Shown: in pieces, positions 1 through 8,991 of the stretch
Layout of the letters: every line of letters begins with the position of its first letter
How positions within the stretch are numbered: the stretch's first letter is position 1
Program-made: the position numbers and the translations under genes
The notes under the pieces: model-generated
What the model saw: the letters and a program-made list of their open reading frames with translations, nothing else
Databases searched by the model: none
Told to the model about the DNA's origin: nothing
Source: Pseudomonas bubulae
GTDB lineage: Bacteria; Pseudomonadota; Gammaproteobacteria; Pseudomonadales; Pseudomonadaceae
Direction of reading: 5' to 3'
DNA length: 64,000 nucleotides
NCBI RefSeq assembly: GCF_037023725.1
Contig: NZ_CP146077.1
Location: 3,509,001-3,573,000, forward strand

Positions 1-56
1 TCATTCTGGTCAATTTTTCTGACAGATATTTCGACGAGAGGAGTGTGTAGCCGATT

Positions 57-551
57 TCAGGGGCTGTCTGGAGTCACAACCCAGCACATCGTCTGCAACC
101 TGATAGAGGGATGACTTGCCAAGGGTTCCCATTCATCCCTGAACCTGAACCCTTGCTTCAGGTAGAAGCTGGCAGCTCTTGCGTTGTCCGGGGCTACCTC
201 GAGATAAACGTACTCATGCCCACCCTGCAGCGCCCGGGCCTTGACTGCGCCAACCAGCCGGGCGGCCACATCGGCGCCGCGCACGCCGGGCTCGACCCAC
301 ATGCCGATCAAGTTATAGCGCCGGTTTTCGCTCACCCCGGCACCGATCATGCCCACCGCCTTGCTGTCCTCGATGGCCAGCCAGAATTGCGTCCCCGCCC
401 CTGAATCAGCGCGCTCTTGCCACTGCTCGTCGGTGTAACTGGCCGCCGTTTGATAGCTCACGCCAAATGCCGTCGGGGTATCCAGAAGCGCTGCCAGGCG
501 AACCTGCTTCAACAGCATCCAGTCACTGGCTTGCGTCAATCGAATGTGCAT
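57..551 (-). CDS. GNAT family N-acetyltransferase
   Basis: This 164-residue protein has the GNAT acetyl-CoA fold. A V-x-P-x-x-R-G region (WVEPGVRGADVAARLV, about residues 86-101) forms the cofactor loop, and the C-terminal NARAASFYLKQGF motif is typical of the last GNAT strand and helix. The substrate cannot be told; small-molecule or protein amine acetylation are both possible. It is the last gene of a tight minus-strand run, 11 bp after a second GNAT gene, so the two are probably co-transcribed. The ATG at 551 fits the start of the domain. Confidence 0.85.
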   Translation of the reverse strand: MHIRLTQASDWMLLKQVRLAALLDTPTAFGVSYQTAASYTDEQWQERADSGAGTQFWLAIEDSKAVGMIGAGVSENRRYNLIGMWVEPGVRGADVAARLVGAVKARALQGGHEYVYLEVAPDNARAASFYLKQGFRFRDEWEPLASHPSIRLQTMCWVVTPDSP

Positions 552-562
552 ACCCTTCCCTG

Positions 563-1000
563 CTACGTCCGTGATTTTTCAAAACGAACATCACCATCAG
601 GCAAATTCGCCACCGCCTGCCAGCCAAGGTGCCGATAAAAACCGCTGGCACGGCTGTTTTCAGCGGTCTCCAGCCAAATCGTGGGGTGATGCTGAAACAG
701 AAACGCCTCGGCCTTCGCCATCAGTCTGCGACCCAGCCCGAGCCCCTCGAATTCGGCCAGGACAAATGCGGCAAAGACACAGCCATCCTCGGCATCGGCC
801 ATGGCAAACCCCACCGTAACACCCTCGACCTCGGCCACCCAGATACAGGGAGCGGCTTCCATCGCCTGACCTATGGCGTCGGGGGTAATGCCCATTTCAG
901 TTAACTGTTGGTGAGAAAGAGGGTTCTCCCTGACGCGGGTACGGATGACAAAAATTGTCGGGATATCTGCCTGATTGGCAAGTCTTATGGCTATGTTCAT
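563..1000 (-). CDS. GNAT family N-acetyltransferase
   Basis: This is a 145-residue single-domain GNAT enzyme. The acetyl-CoA binding segment LGLGRRLMAKAEAF is followed by the usual ENSRASGFYRHLGW strand. It starts 4 bp after the stop of the short DUF2867-like gene and is followed after 11 bp by another GNAT gene, which indicates one operon. The acetyl acceptor is unknown. The two GNAT proteins are not close copies of each other, so this is not a recent tandem duplication. Confidence 0.85.
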   Translation of the reverse strand: MNIAIRLANQADIPTIFVIRTRVRENPLSHQQLTEMGITPDAIGQAMEAAPCIWVAEVEGVTVGFAMADAEDGCVFAAFVLAEFEGLGLGRRLMAKAEAFLFQHHPTIWLETAENSRASGFYRHLGWQAVANLPDGDVRFEKSRT

Positions 1001-1004
1001 AAAT

Positions 1005-1268
1005 TCAGGGCTCCATCCCTTGCAGCTTGCGCTTCAGGCGCTTGAGGTAGCTGTTGACAATAAGTTTGTGCGCCGGCCCCACCGGCAGCAATAACGAAGA
1101 AATCCCGTCTCGGGTTCGAAACGCCAGGCGCATCAGCGGCCCCTGCCCGGCCGTCATCAGGTTCCAGGCTTGCAGCGCCGTGATCTGCACAGGCAGCAGC
1201 ACCGATCTGCTGTCATGGTAATCAAGCTCGGGCAGCGGACGCAGGGTATGCACAGATGCACGGGTCAC
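1005..1268 (-). CDS. Short DUF2867-like protein, apparent internal deletion
   Basis: This 87-residue reading frame starts with GTG. Its first half (LPELDYHDSRSV to LMRLAFRTRDGISS) looks like the N-terminus of DUF2867 proteins, which are usually about 150-180 residues. The last third (LPVGPAHKLIVNSYLKRL) looks like their extreme C-terminus. The middle of the domain is absent although the frame is open, as if an in-frame deletion had joined the two ends. It sits 4 bp upstream of a GNAT gene. Function is unknown, and it may be a remnant. The family match is from memory. Confidence 0.5.
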   Translation of the reverse strand: MTRASVHTLRPLPELDYHDSRSVLLPVQITALQAWNLMTAGQGPLMRLAFRTRDGISSLLLPVGPAHKLIVNSYLKRLKRKLQGMEP

Positions 1269-1313
1269 TAACGGTTATCTCCCTGATAAAAGTTAAATAA
1301 TGCCACTGAAGCC

Positions 1314-1712
1314 CTAGCGCCCCGGCTGCCATTGCGGGTAGACCGCAAGGTCTTCATGTTCAAGCCATGGGACATCATGCTCAGCCCAGATATGGTATTG
1401 CGGGCGATCGCCCGGGTCCTCTTCCAGGGTCGCAACACGAACAATCACAGCCGCGGCTGTGTCACGTTCAGCCACAAGGTGACAACCGCACAGCGAGCAA
1501 AAGCGCCGCAGCTTGCCGGGGGAAGACTCGTAGTTGCTGAGCTTTTCCTGCCCCCTCGTCCAATGGAAGTGCTCACGCAAAACACCGGCCGTGGTGACAA
1601 ACGCAGCAGCATGGGTTTTGCGGCACGACTGGCAATGACAATGGCTTACAGGCAGGTCGATACGATCAATTTCATAGCCAACGGCACCGCAGGCGCAACT
1701 TCCCTTCATCAC
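1314..1712 (-). CDS. GFA-domain (Gfa-like) zinc-binding protein
   Basis: This 132-residue protein carries the cysteine pattern of the GFA family: C-A-C near the N-terminus, C-H-C-x-x-C (SHCHCQSCRK) around residues 24-31, and F-C-x-x-C-G around residue 72. In this family these residues bind zinc. The family is named after glutathione-dependent formaldehyde-activating enzyme, but most members have no proven activity. The GTG at 1712 overlaps the stop of the upstream methyltransferase by 4 bp (GTGA), which indicates translational coupling. An ATG lies one codon downstream. Confidence 0.85.
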   Translation of the reverse strand: MMKGSCACGAVGYEIDRIDLPVSHCHCQSCRKTHAAAFVTTAGVLREHFHWTRGQEKLSNYESSPGKLRRFCSLCGCHLVAERDTAAAVIVRVATLEEDPGDRPQYHIWAEHDVPWLEHEDLAVYPQWQPGR

Positions 1713-2356
1713 AGGCTCCTTTGTTCAGTACGGTATTTATCGTCGCCTTGCGGCTTGCTGGCAATGATATCGAAGCGGTGCCAGGCGATGTCCCCCTGCA
1801 AACTGGCACCCGGTTGCTCGAATTCGCGCAACAGATGCAGCTCAAGATTACCGCACAGCAAGCGCGCCTGCGCTTCGGTCTGAAAGGTCATATGGGCAAG
1901 TGCCGCCCAGCCGTGCCGTTCGCCAAACAGATGGCCGACAAATACACCACCCGGTTCAAGCGCCGCAGTAACAAGCCGCCAAAGGGTCTCAAAATATTCT
2001 GGCCGACAGAACGGCAAGGCGAGACCGGCATGGATCAATCTGGATGCAGGTAACTGCGTCAGCTGTTCAAAATCGCAGGCCAGGGTCGCCAGCCGCCCAC
2101 CGCTGACACCTTGTGACAATGCAGATGTTCGCGCAATGGCGCCGGCTTCGCGGTCAATGGCCAGTACGTCCCAGCCTGCGGCCAGCAATTGCCGGGTTTC
2201 CATTCCGGCCCCACAACCCAGGTCCACGGCCTGACGTGAACCCTCATTCGCGCTGATCAGGTTCAAGGCCCTACTCAGCAAGGGCGATTGCCCGCGCTGT
2301 TCACTTGCCTGGTAATAGGCTTCCCAGTCACTCAACTCAAGTTCCTTCTTGATCAT
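1709..2356 (-). CDS. Class I SAM-dependent methyltransferase
   Basis: The 215-residue protein has a class I methyltransferase core. Motif I is AVDLGCGAGMETRQLL, followed by an acidic residue ending strand 2 (VLAIDREAG). The C-terminal half has the typical GVFVGHLFGERHGW region. The methyl acceptor is unknown. The ATG at 2356 (MIKKELELSDWEAYY) is preferred because the family usually begins with a W-x-x-Y-Y segment like this. An upstream in-frame ATG at 2446 would add 30 residues without homology. It is the first gene of the minus-strand run down to position 57. Confidence 0.8.
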   Translation of the reverse strand: MIKKELELSDWEAYYQASEQRGQSPLLSRALNLISANEGSRQAVDLGCGAGMETRQLLAAGWDVLAIDREAGAIARTSALSQGVSGGRLATLACDFEQLTQLPASRLIHAGLALPFCRPEYFETLWRLVTAALEPGGVFVGHLFGERHGWAALAHMTFQTEAQARLLCGNLELHLLREFEQPGASLQGDIAWHRFDIIASKPQGDDKYRTEQRSL

Positions 2357-2502
2357 TACGTCTGTCACAGGCCATCTCAAAAACAGATGGATCCATCTGA
2401 ATTCAGCACTACGAGTGTGTACCCAAGGCTGCCTAAGATAAGTCATAACTCCCTGATAATGCCGCCCGTTTTACGCGGTGCACAACAACCGGAGATTGTC
2501 TG

Positions 2503-3921
2503 ATGACCCATCCTGCTGCCTGCGAACACCCGCCCCTGGCCGAATCCTTGCGCGAGGAGCTGGGCCAATTGCTCGGCACCCGCTTCTCCACCTCGGCCAG
2601 CGTGCGCGAGCACCACGGCAGCGATATTTCCGCACTAGACCCCATGCCGCCGGATGCCGTGGCCTATGCCAACAGCCTTGAGGATATCGTCAGTATCAGC
2701 AGCGCCTGTTATCGCCACGATACGCCGATGATCGCCTATGGCAGCGGCACCTCGCTGGAAGGCTGGCTGCAAGCCTCCCACGGTGGCGTCAGCATTGATG
2801 TCTCGGGCATGAACCAGGTGCTTGCCATTCGCGTTGACGATATGGACGCCACTGTACAACCGGGGGTGACCCGCAAACAGTTGAATGCAGCGTTGCACGG
2901 CACCGGGCTGTTTTTCCCTATCGACCCCGGGGCCGATGCGTCACTGGGCGGCATGGCGGCGACCCGTGCTTCCGGGACCAACGCCGTGCGCTACGGCACC
3001 ATGCGCGAAAACGTGCTGGCCATGACGGCAGTGTTGGCCGACGGCCGGGTGATCAACACCGGCGGGCGGGCGCGCAAGTCTTCCGCCGGCTATGACTTGA
3101 CCCATTTACTGGTCGGCTCGGGCGGGACGCTGGCGACCATCGCCGAACTGACCGTCAAGTTGCACCCGATTCCTGAAGCCATTTCAGCTGCCGTGTGCCG
3201 CTTTCCCAGCGTGGATCTGGCCGTACGCGCCGTGATCCAGATCATCCAGCTCGGTGTGCCGGTCGCCCGCATTGAACTGCTCGATGCCTTGACCATGCGC
3301 GCCCTCAACGCCTACAGCAGCACGCAGTTGCGCGAGGCGCCGTCGCTGCTCTTTGAACTGCATGGCTCTGAAGCCGGCGTGAAAGAACAGATCGAGACCG
3401 TGCGCATGGTTGCCGATGAACATCAGGGCATGGACTTCGAGTGGGCTGTGCATCCGGAGGATCGCAGCCGTCTGTGGCAGGCCCGGCATGACGGCTACTT
3501 CGCCGCCCTCGCCCTGCGCCCCGGTTGCCGCGCCCTGACCACCGATGCCGTAGTACCGATTTCACGACTGGCCGAGTGCATTGAAGCGACGGCAGCGGAC
3601 CTTGCGCAAAACGGCTTTCTCGCACCGATTTTCGGTCATGTGGGCGATGGTAACTTCCATGCCGTGATCCTGGTCGACCCGCACAACCCCGACGAAATCG
3701 AACGCGCCGAAGGCGTGGCCCATCGCCTGGCCGAGCGGGCCATTGCCCTGCAGGGCAGTTGCACCGGCGAGCACGGCATCGGCTTGACCAAACAGCACTT
3801 CATGGCCGTTGAACACGGGCAAAACGCCGTGGACGTCATGCAGTCGATCAAGGCGGCGCTCGACCCGAAACAGCTGATGAACCCCGGCAAGATATTCCCT
3901 CGAGGGCGCTCTGCAGGCTGA
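2503..3921 (+). CDS. FAD-linked D-2-hydroxyacid dehydrogenase (GlcD/Dld type)
   Basis: This 472-residue flavoprotein has the PCMH-type FAD domain. YGSGTSLEGW (about residue 82) and DPGADASLGGMAATRASGTN (about 144-163) are the FAD contacts. The C-terminal FAD-oxidase domain ends with GHVGDGNFH and GEHGIG, the substrate and metal motifs of D-lactate and glycolate dehydrogenases, then NPGKIFP. It should oxidise a D-2-hydroxyacid such as D-lactate, with electrons passing to cytochrome or quinone. A GGAG ribosome site precedes the ATG. A LysR gene and an MFS carrier follow on the same strand, which suggests uptake and oxidation of an organic acid. Confidence 0.85.
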   Translation: MTHPAACEHPPLAESLREELGQLLGTRFSTSASVREHHGSDISALDPMPPDAVAYANSLEDIVSISSACYRHDTPMIAYGSGTSLEGWLQASHGGVSIDVSGMNQVLAIRVDDMDATVQPGVTRKQLNAALHGTGLFFPIDPGADASLGGMAATRASGTNAVRYGTMRENVLAMTAVLADGRVINTGGRARKSSAGYDLTHLLVGSGGTLATIAELTVKLHPIPEAISAAVCRFPSVDLAVRAVIQIIQLGVPVARIELLDALTMRALNAYSSTQLREAPSLLFELHGSEAGVKEQIETVRMVADEHQGMDFEWAVHPEDRSRLWQARHDGYFAALALRPGCRALTTDAVVPISRLAECIEATAADLAQNGFLAPIFGHVGDGNFHAVILVDPHNPDEIERAEGVAHRLAERAIALQGSCTGEHGIGLTKQHFMAVEHGQNAVDVMQSIKAALDPKQLMNPGKIFPRGRSAG

Positions 3922-3973
3922 CCCGCGGTACCATCACCGGCCCGCATATCCGAGTCCTGCAGGAAGCACCGCA

Positions 3974-4912
3974 ATGGAAATCCGCCAGATCAAATACTTT
4001 GTCGCCGTGATCGATTGCGGCAGCCTGTCCAAAGCCGCCCGCCAGGTGCATGTGGCGCAATCGGCCTTGAGCAAGCAGATGTCGGCGCTGGAGGACGATC
4101 TGGGGGTTCAGCTGTTCCATCGCAGCCACAACGGCGTAGTCGCCAGCGAGGCCGGCAAGGTCTTCTACGAATACGCCCAGGGCATGCTCAAGCATCTGAG
4201 CGATGCCCGGGCTGCCGTCAGCAGCAGCCCCGACTCGGTCAGTGGCTCGATTATCGTGGCGCTGCCGCAAAGCGTCGCCACCCTCCTTGCCATGCCGCTG
4301 ATGCGCGCCGTGGCCGCCCGTTACCCGCAGGTGGCATTCCATCTCAACGAAGAGCTGACCGGCAACGTCATGGACCAGTTACTGCACGGGCGCATTGACC
4401 TGGCCCTGTTCAGCGCCATCGACCTGCCCCCGCAAGTGTTGTTCAGCGCATTGATCGAAGAAGATTTTTACCTGATCCACCGTGCCGATGCCGCCGACGC
4501 CCCCGCTGCCGGTGAAGTTTGCCTGGCGCAGGCGCTGGCCCGGCCGCTGGTATTTCCCAGTCAGGCCCACGGTCACTGCACCCGCACGCTGGTCGAGCAC
4601 GCGGTAAAACAGCACGGGCTGGCCGTGGGCGAAATCGTCATGGAGGTCAACTCCGTGCATATCCTCAAAAGCGCGGTCGAGGCCGGTATCGGTCACACCA
4701 TCATGCCGTTGAACCTGGCCGTGCGTGAAATCGATGACGGTCGGCTGGTGGCCCACCGCATTGCCGCTGACGGCTTGACCCGAACCCTGGGTATCTGCAG
4801 TTGCGCTTCGATGCCCGCCAGCCATCTTAAAACCCTGATCAGTGAGTTGATCCGCGAAGTCGTGCACGCCATGTGCGCGTGCGGCGAATGGCCGGGAGGC
4901 CGTGCGCGCTGA
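3974..4912 (+). CDS. LysR family transcriptional regulator
   Basis: This 312-residue protein has an N-terminal LysR winged helix (IKYFVAVIDCGSLSKAARQV then AQSALSKQMSALEDDLGVQL) and a C-terminal LysR substrate-binding domain. The N-terminus resembles the CynR/Nac branch. It lies 52 bp after the D-2-hydroxyacid dehydrogenase gene and 47 bp before an MFS transporter, all on one strand, so it probably controls both. The inducer is unknown but is likely the acid handled by its neighbours. Confidence 0.88.
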   Translation: MEIRQIKYFVAVIDCGSLSKAARQVHVAQSALSKQMSALEDDLGVQLFHRSHNGVVASEAGKVFYEYAQGMLKHLSDARAAVSSSPDSVSGSIIVALPQSVATLLAMPLMRAVAARYPQVAFHLNEELTGNVMDQLLHGRIDLALFSAIDLPPQVLFSALIEEDFYLIHRADAADAPAAGEVCLAQALARPLVFPSQAHGHCTRTLVEHAVKQHGLAVGEIVMEVNSVHILKSAVEAGIGHTIMPLNLAVREIDDGRLVAHRIAADGLTRTLGICSCASMPASHLKTLISELIREVVHAMCACGEWPGGRAR

Positions 4913-4959
4913 TCGGTGATTGCACACCTGCCCCTACAACAACAAAAAAGAGGCTCCAG

Positions 4960-6288
4960 ATGAACACCCTACCGCCACCCCCTGCTGACATGCCGGACCA
5001 TGCACTGCATTCGGCCTACCGCAAAACCGCCTGGCGAGTCATTCCGTTGCTGATGGTCTGTTATCTGGTCGCCTACCTGGACCGGGTCAATGTGGGCTTT
5101 GCCAAACTGCAGATGCTTGATGACCTCAAGTTCAGCGAGGCGGTGTACGGGCTCGGTGCCGGGGTGTTTTTTGTCGGCTACCTGATGTTCGAAATCCCCA
5201 GCAATATCGCCCTGCACAGGTTTGGCGCCCGGCGCTGGATCGCGCGGATCATGATGACCTGGGGCCTGCTGTCAGCGGCCATGATGTTTGTCGAAACCCC
5301 CATGAGCTTCTACCTGCTGCGCTTTTTGATCGGCATTGCCGAAGCAGGCTTTTTCCCGGGGATTATTTTCTATCTCACCACCTGGTTTCCGAGCCATCGC
5401 CGGGGCGTGATGATTTCACTGTTTATCGCCGCCCTGCCGATCTCCAGCATGCTGGGCTCGCTGATTTCCGGCTTGATCATGCAGACCCTCGATGGCGTGG
5501 CAGGGTACGCCGGCTGGCAATGGCTGTTCGTGATCGAAGGCTTGCCGGCGGTGGCCCTGGGCGCCGCCGTGTTCTTTCTGCTGCGCGACCGGATTGCCGA
5601 CGCCCGCTGGCTCAGCGCCGAAGAAAAACGCGGCATGCAGGCGGCGCTGGATCGCGAAACCCGTGCCAAATCCCACCACTCCGTACGCGATGGTCTGCTC
5701 AACCCGAAAATCTGGCTGCTGGGGGCGGTGTACTTTTGCCTGGTGCTGGGCCAGTACGTGATCAGTTTCTGGATGCCGACCATTATCCGCAACAGCGGTG
5801 TCGCCGAACCCTGGGCCATTGGCGTGTTGAGTGCTATTCCCTATTCCGTGGCCGCGGTGAGCATGGTGCTGGTGGGACGCAGCAGCGACCGTGTTCGCGA
5901 GTATCGCTGGCACCTGGCAATCTGCGCCTTTATCGGCGCTGGCGGGGTGGTATTTGGCACCCTGTTCGGCGCCAGCCTGTGGCTGTCAATGATCGGCCTG
6001 ACCGTCGGCACAGCAGCTATGATCAGCAGCTTGCCGGTGTTCTGGGGCATGCCTACCGCGGTGGTGGGCGGTGCAGCCGCCGCTGCGGGGATCGCGCTGA
6101 TCAACTCCCTGGGCAATGTCGCCGGATTTTTCAGCACCATTGTGGTCGGCTGGTTGACGCAGTTGACCGGCAACACCCAGGCGGCAATGTACTTTATGGC
6201 CGCCGCGCTGGTGCTCGGCGGGCTGCTGGGCCTGAGTGTGTCACGCACGCGCAGTGACCCGGTTGTTGAGATCAAGGCAGTGGCCTGA
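4960..6288 (+). CDS. MFS transporter, anion:cation symporter type
   Basis: The 443-residue protein has twelve hydrophobic segments and the signature of the ACS subfamily of the major facilitator superfamily: YLDRVNVGFAKLQM in helix 1, a FEIPSNIALHRFGARRWIAR loop between helices 2 and 3, and GIAEAGFFPGI in helix 4. ACS carriers import organic anions such as tartrate, phthalate or glucarate. The ATG at 4960 follows an AGGCTC site and begins the usual cytoplasmic N-terminus; a frame running from 4873 overlaps the LysR gene and is not needed. Its neighbours suggest a D-2-hydroxyacid as substrate. Confidence 0.88.
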   Translation: MNTLPPPPADMPDHALHSAYRKTAWRVIPLLMVCYLVAYLDRVNVGFAKLQMLDDLKFSEAVYGLGAGVFFVGYLMFEIPSNIALHRFGARRWIARIMMTWGLLSAAMMFVETPMSFYLLRFLIGIAEAGFFPGIIFYLTTWFPSHRRGVMISLFIAALPISSMLGSLISGLIMQTLDGVAGYAGWQWLFVIEGLPAVALGAAVFFLLRDRIADARWLSAEEKRGMQAALDRETRAKSHHSVRDGLLNPKIWLLGAVYFCLVLGQYVISFWMPTIIRNSGVAEPWAIGVLSAIPYSVAAVSMVLVGRSSDRVREYRWHLAICAFIGAGGVVFGTLFGASLWLSMIGLTVGTAAMISSLPVFWGMPTAVVGGAAAAAGIALINSLGNVAGFFSTIVVGWLTQLTGNTQAAMYFMAAALVLGGLLGLSVSRTRSDPVVEIKAVA

Positions 6289-6297
6289 CAGGTGCCT

Positions 6298-7326
6298 TCA
6301 CCATGCTGGCCCGACACGCCCCGGCCCCTGATGGGAAGGAAAATGCGGCAACACGTGCTCTGCCAGCTCCTGTATGACCTCTGCCGCAGGCCGCGCCGAA
6401 AACTGGATACCCAGGGCCGCATGGTTGACCCCTGCTGCTTGCCATTCACCCAGCAGATCAATCAGGCCATTGCGCCCGGTGCGCAACACATAACCGCCCT
6501 GTAAAGAGGTGCGGGGATAATCGGGGTCATCAACCAGGTCGAGCCATTCATTGGTCATGTGCGGCCTGAACCCGCCGTCCGGGATCAACTGGCGCCAGGC
6601 CCGGATCTTTTCGCCCAGGCGTTGCGGCCCTGCGCGGTCGTGGGTCGATTCGGGAAAGGTCAGCCAGCCATCGGCATGCTCGCCAATCCAGGCCAGTGAC
6701 TGACGGGATGAACCGGTGACCATCAGGGGGATGGCTCCCGCCACGGGCCGGGGCAGAAATTCGGCTCCGGCCATGTGCCCCAGTGCCGAATCAATAACCG
6801 GCGCACGGGCCTGCATCAGTTGGCGGAAATACGTCACGCTCTGGGCAAACCGCTCACCCCGCCGGGCGTGCTCCAGACCATAGGCGGGAAACTCAATGGC
6901 CCGGTCTCCCGAGGCGATCCCCATGACCAGGCGCCCGTTCGACAACTGATCGATGGTGGCGCTGGCCTTGGCCAGATCAATGGGATGGCGCAACGAAAAG
7001 ATTGCACTGCCGGTTGCCAGCGCAATTGAGCGGGTGTGAGCCGCCAGAAACGCCAGGTAGGTAAAGGGATCGAATACTTGCCCCGCATCACCGAAGGCAG
7101 GATCGAACAGCGGTACGTCGCGCACCCAGACTGCGGCAAAACCATATCGGTCGATGTCGCGAACCCGCTCGGCCTGCCCGGCCAGTACCGCCATGTCGCC
7201 CTTGTAAAAGCGCAATGGCAGAAAAATCCCGAGGGTCAGCTGATTGGCCGCGAACATGCGCCGATAACCGCGGTGGCTGGCAAATGCGGGCGACGACTGG
7301 CCTGTGATCTGATCTGTAGTGTTCAT
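6298..7326 (-). CDS. LLM class (luciferase-like) flavin oxidoreductase
   Basis: The 342-residue protein is a bacterial-luciferase-like TIM barrel. Markers are LTLGIFLPLRFYKGD at the first strand, the IALATGSAIFSLRHP segment, and NGRLVMGIASGDR. The family uses FMN or F420; in Pseudomonas FMNH2 supplied by a reductase is expected. The ATG at 7326 is chosen because GGGGATC lies just upstream. It follows the GST gene with only 14 bp between stop and start, so the two form an operon divergent from a LysR gene. The substrate is unknown. Confidence 0.82.
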   Translation of the reverse strand: MNTTDQITGQSSPAFASHRGYRRMFAANQLTLGIFLPLRFYKGDMAVLAGQAERVRDIDRYGFAAVWVRDVPLFDPAFGDAGQVFDPFTYLAFLAAHTRSIALATGSAIFSLRHPIDLAKASATIDQLSNGRLVMGIASGDRAIEFPAYGLEHARRGERFAQSVTYFRQLMQARAPVIDSALGHMAGAEFLPRPVAGAIPLMVTGSSRQSLAWIGEHADGWLTFPESTHDRAGPQRLGEKIRAWRQLIPDGGFRPHMTNEWLDLVDDPDYPRTSLQGGYVLRTGRNGLIDLLGEWQAAGVNHAALGIQFSARPAAEVIQELAEHVLPHFPSHQGPGRVGPAW

Positions 7327-7340
7327 ATTGATCCCCTGAT

Positions 7341-7973
7341 TCAAGCGCCGGTGGCGCGAGTAGGCAGAGCGATGCCGCGCTGCACTGCAGGTCTGGCGCC
7401 AATGCGCTGGTACCAGGCGCTCAGGTGCTTATAGGTGCTGAAATCGAAGTCGATGACTTGCGCAATATGGGTCCAGCCAAACTGGGCAATATCGGCAATC
7501 GAGTACTCGTCACCGGCCAGATAGGGGTGCTCGGCCAGGCGGTTGTCCAGGGTGGTAAAGGCTTCATCCATCAAGCGCCGATAGCGCGAAATGGCCTGGG
7601 GAATTTTGTCTGCGGCAAACAGCTCGAAGTGAACGCGCTGGCCCATCACAGGCCCCACGCTGGCAGCATGAAACATCAGCCACTGGATGGCTTCCCAGCG
7701 TTTGGCGGGTTCTACAGGCAAGAGCTGACCACTGATATCAGCCAGATACAGGAGGATGGCTGCCGATTCAAACAGCGTGATGCCGTTGCTTTCGTCGACC
7801 AGCACCGGGATACGCCCGTGCGGGTTGAGGCGCAAAAACGCCGGGCTGCGGTTCTCGCCCTGGTCAATGTTTACGTGCCGCAGGTGGTAGGTTAAACCGA
7901 GCTCCTCCAGGGCAATGGTGATCTTGAAACCATTGGGCGAGCTGTCGGTATACAACGTGATCATGGGGTTCAT
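7341..7973 (-). CDS. Glutathione S-transferase family protein
   Basis: The 210-residue protein has an N-terminal thioredoxin-like domain (MITLYTDSSPNGFKITIALE) with the glutathione-site ESAAILLYLAD around residue 70. A C-terminal alpha-helical GST domain follows (AEHPYLAGDEYSIADIAQFGW). It resembles the YfcG/YghU-like, or Nu-class, branch. The ATG at 7973 (MNPMITLY) or 7964 is the likely start. An upstream start at 8018 would put a non-homologous stretch in front. It is co-transcribed with the downstream luciferase-like gene and divergent from a LysR regulator. Confidence 0.85.
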   Translation of the reverse strand: MNPMITLYTDSSPNGFKITIALEELGLTYHLRHVNIDQGENRSPAFLRLNPHGRIPVLVDESNGITLFESAAILLYLADISGQLLPVEPAKRWEAIQWLMFHAASVGPVMGQRVHFELFAADKIPQAISRYRRLMDEAFTTLDNRLAEHPYLAGDEYSIADIAQFGWTHIAQVIDFDFSTYKHLSAWYQRIGARPAVQRGIALPTRATGA

Positions 7974-8103
7974 GCAGGGCGTCCGGTTAGATATAGTTTT
8001 ACTGAACTTGCACAGCATCTCTAAACTCGGAACATCATCGCTTTCGCTGTGTGTCAGCGGAAACGATCATTTCTGCACACCAGATTCAGGAAAACTAAAG
8101 CCT

Positions 8104-8991
8104 ATGGCAGCTTCACTGCCCCTTCTCGCCTTGCGAGCATTTGTCGAAGTAGGCCAGCAAGGCAGCATCAAGGCGGCCGCGCAAACGCTGAATGTCACCT
8201 CAGGTGCCGTCAGCCAGCAGATCCGTCTGCTGGAAGACCGGGTCGGCATGCCGCTGTTTACCCGCGAACGCAGCGGCTTGCGGCTTACAGAGGCCGGCGC
8301 CGGTGTTCACCCGGCCCTGCTTGAGGCCTTCGGGCAAATCGAGCAGGCCATGCTGTCACTGCAACAAAGCACTGCGCGCCAGACCCTGACGATCAGTACG
8401 GTGGCAACCTTTGCCGCCTCATGGCTGGTGCCGCGCCTGGGACGATTCAACCGCCTGCACCCGGATATCGAGGTGCGGGTGGAGGCCACTTCCGCGCTGG
8501 TGGACATGCACCGCGGGCGTGTCGATATTGCCTTGCGCCATGGGCTTGGGGTCTATCCCGGCCTGCACGTGACCCGTTTGATGGCACCTGTACTGATCCC
8601 CGTCGCCAGCCCCGCCCTGCTGGCTGGCAACCCGGGGCCGGCACAGCCGCAGGACTGCCTCGACTTCCCCCTGCTGCATGACGCTGACCGTGCCGACTGG
8701 CTGTTGTGGCTCAGCGCCCATGGCGTGGGCAAAGACCCGCGCGCCGAGCGCGGGACTGCTTTTGAGGACGATTTTTTATTGATCCGCGCAGCCGAAGCAG
8801 GCCAGGGGCTGGCCTTGGTGCCCCAGGAGTACGCAACCGAAGAAATCGCTGCAGGCCGCCTGGTACAAGTCATGGACAAGCCCTGGCCGGCGCGCTTTGC
8901 CTACTACGCCGTAACGCGGGTGGAGGCAATGCAACGGGATGCGGTCAGGGCATTTATGCACTGGATCATGCAAGAGGCCGGGGGTAAGTAA
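8104..8991 (+). CDS. LysR family regulator, GcvA-like
   Basis: The 295-residue protein begins LPLLALRAFVEVGQQGSIKA, which with VTSGAVSQQIRLLEDRVGMP is the DNA-binding helix-turn-helix of the GcvA/AmpR branch. A LysR effector domain fills the rest (ADWLLWLS and FEDDFLLIRAAEAGQGLALVP are typical). The ATG at 8104 is the domain start. It is divergent from the GST/luciferase-like pair and is the natural candidate for their regulator. Its 3' end overlaps the convergent kinase-like gene by 26 bp. Confidence 0.88.
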   Translation: MAASLPLLALRAFVEVGQQGSIKAAAQTLNVTSGAVSQQIRLLEDRVGMPLFTRERSGLRLTEAGAGVHPALLEAFGQIEQAMLSLQQSTARQTLTISTVATFAASWLVPRLGRFNRLHPDIEVRVEATSALVDMHRGRVDIALRHGLGVYPGLHVTRLMAPVLIPVASPALLAGNPGPAQPQDCLDFPLLHDADRADWLLWLSAHGVGKDPRAERGTAFEDDFLLIRAAEAGQGLALVPQEYATEEIAAGRLVQVMDKPWPARFAYYAVTRVEAMQRDAVRAFMHWIMQEAGGK

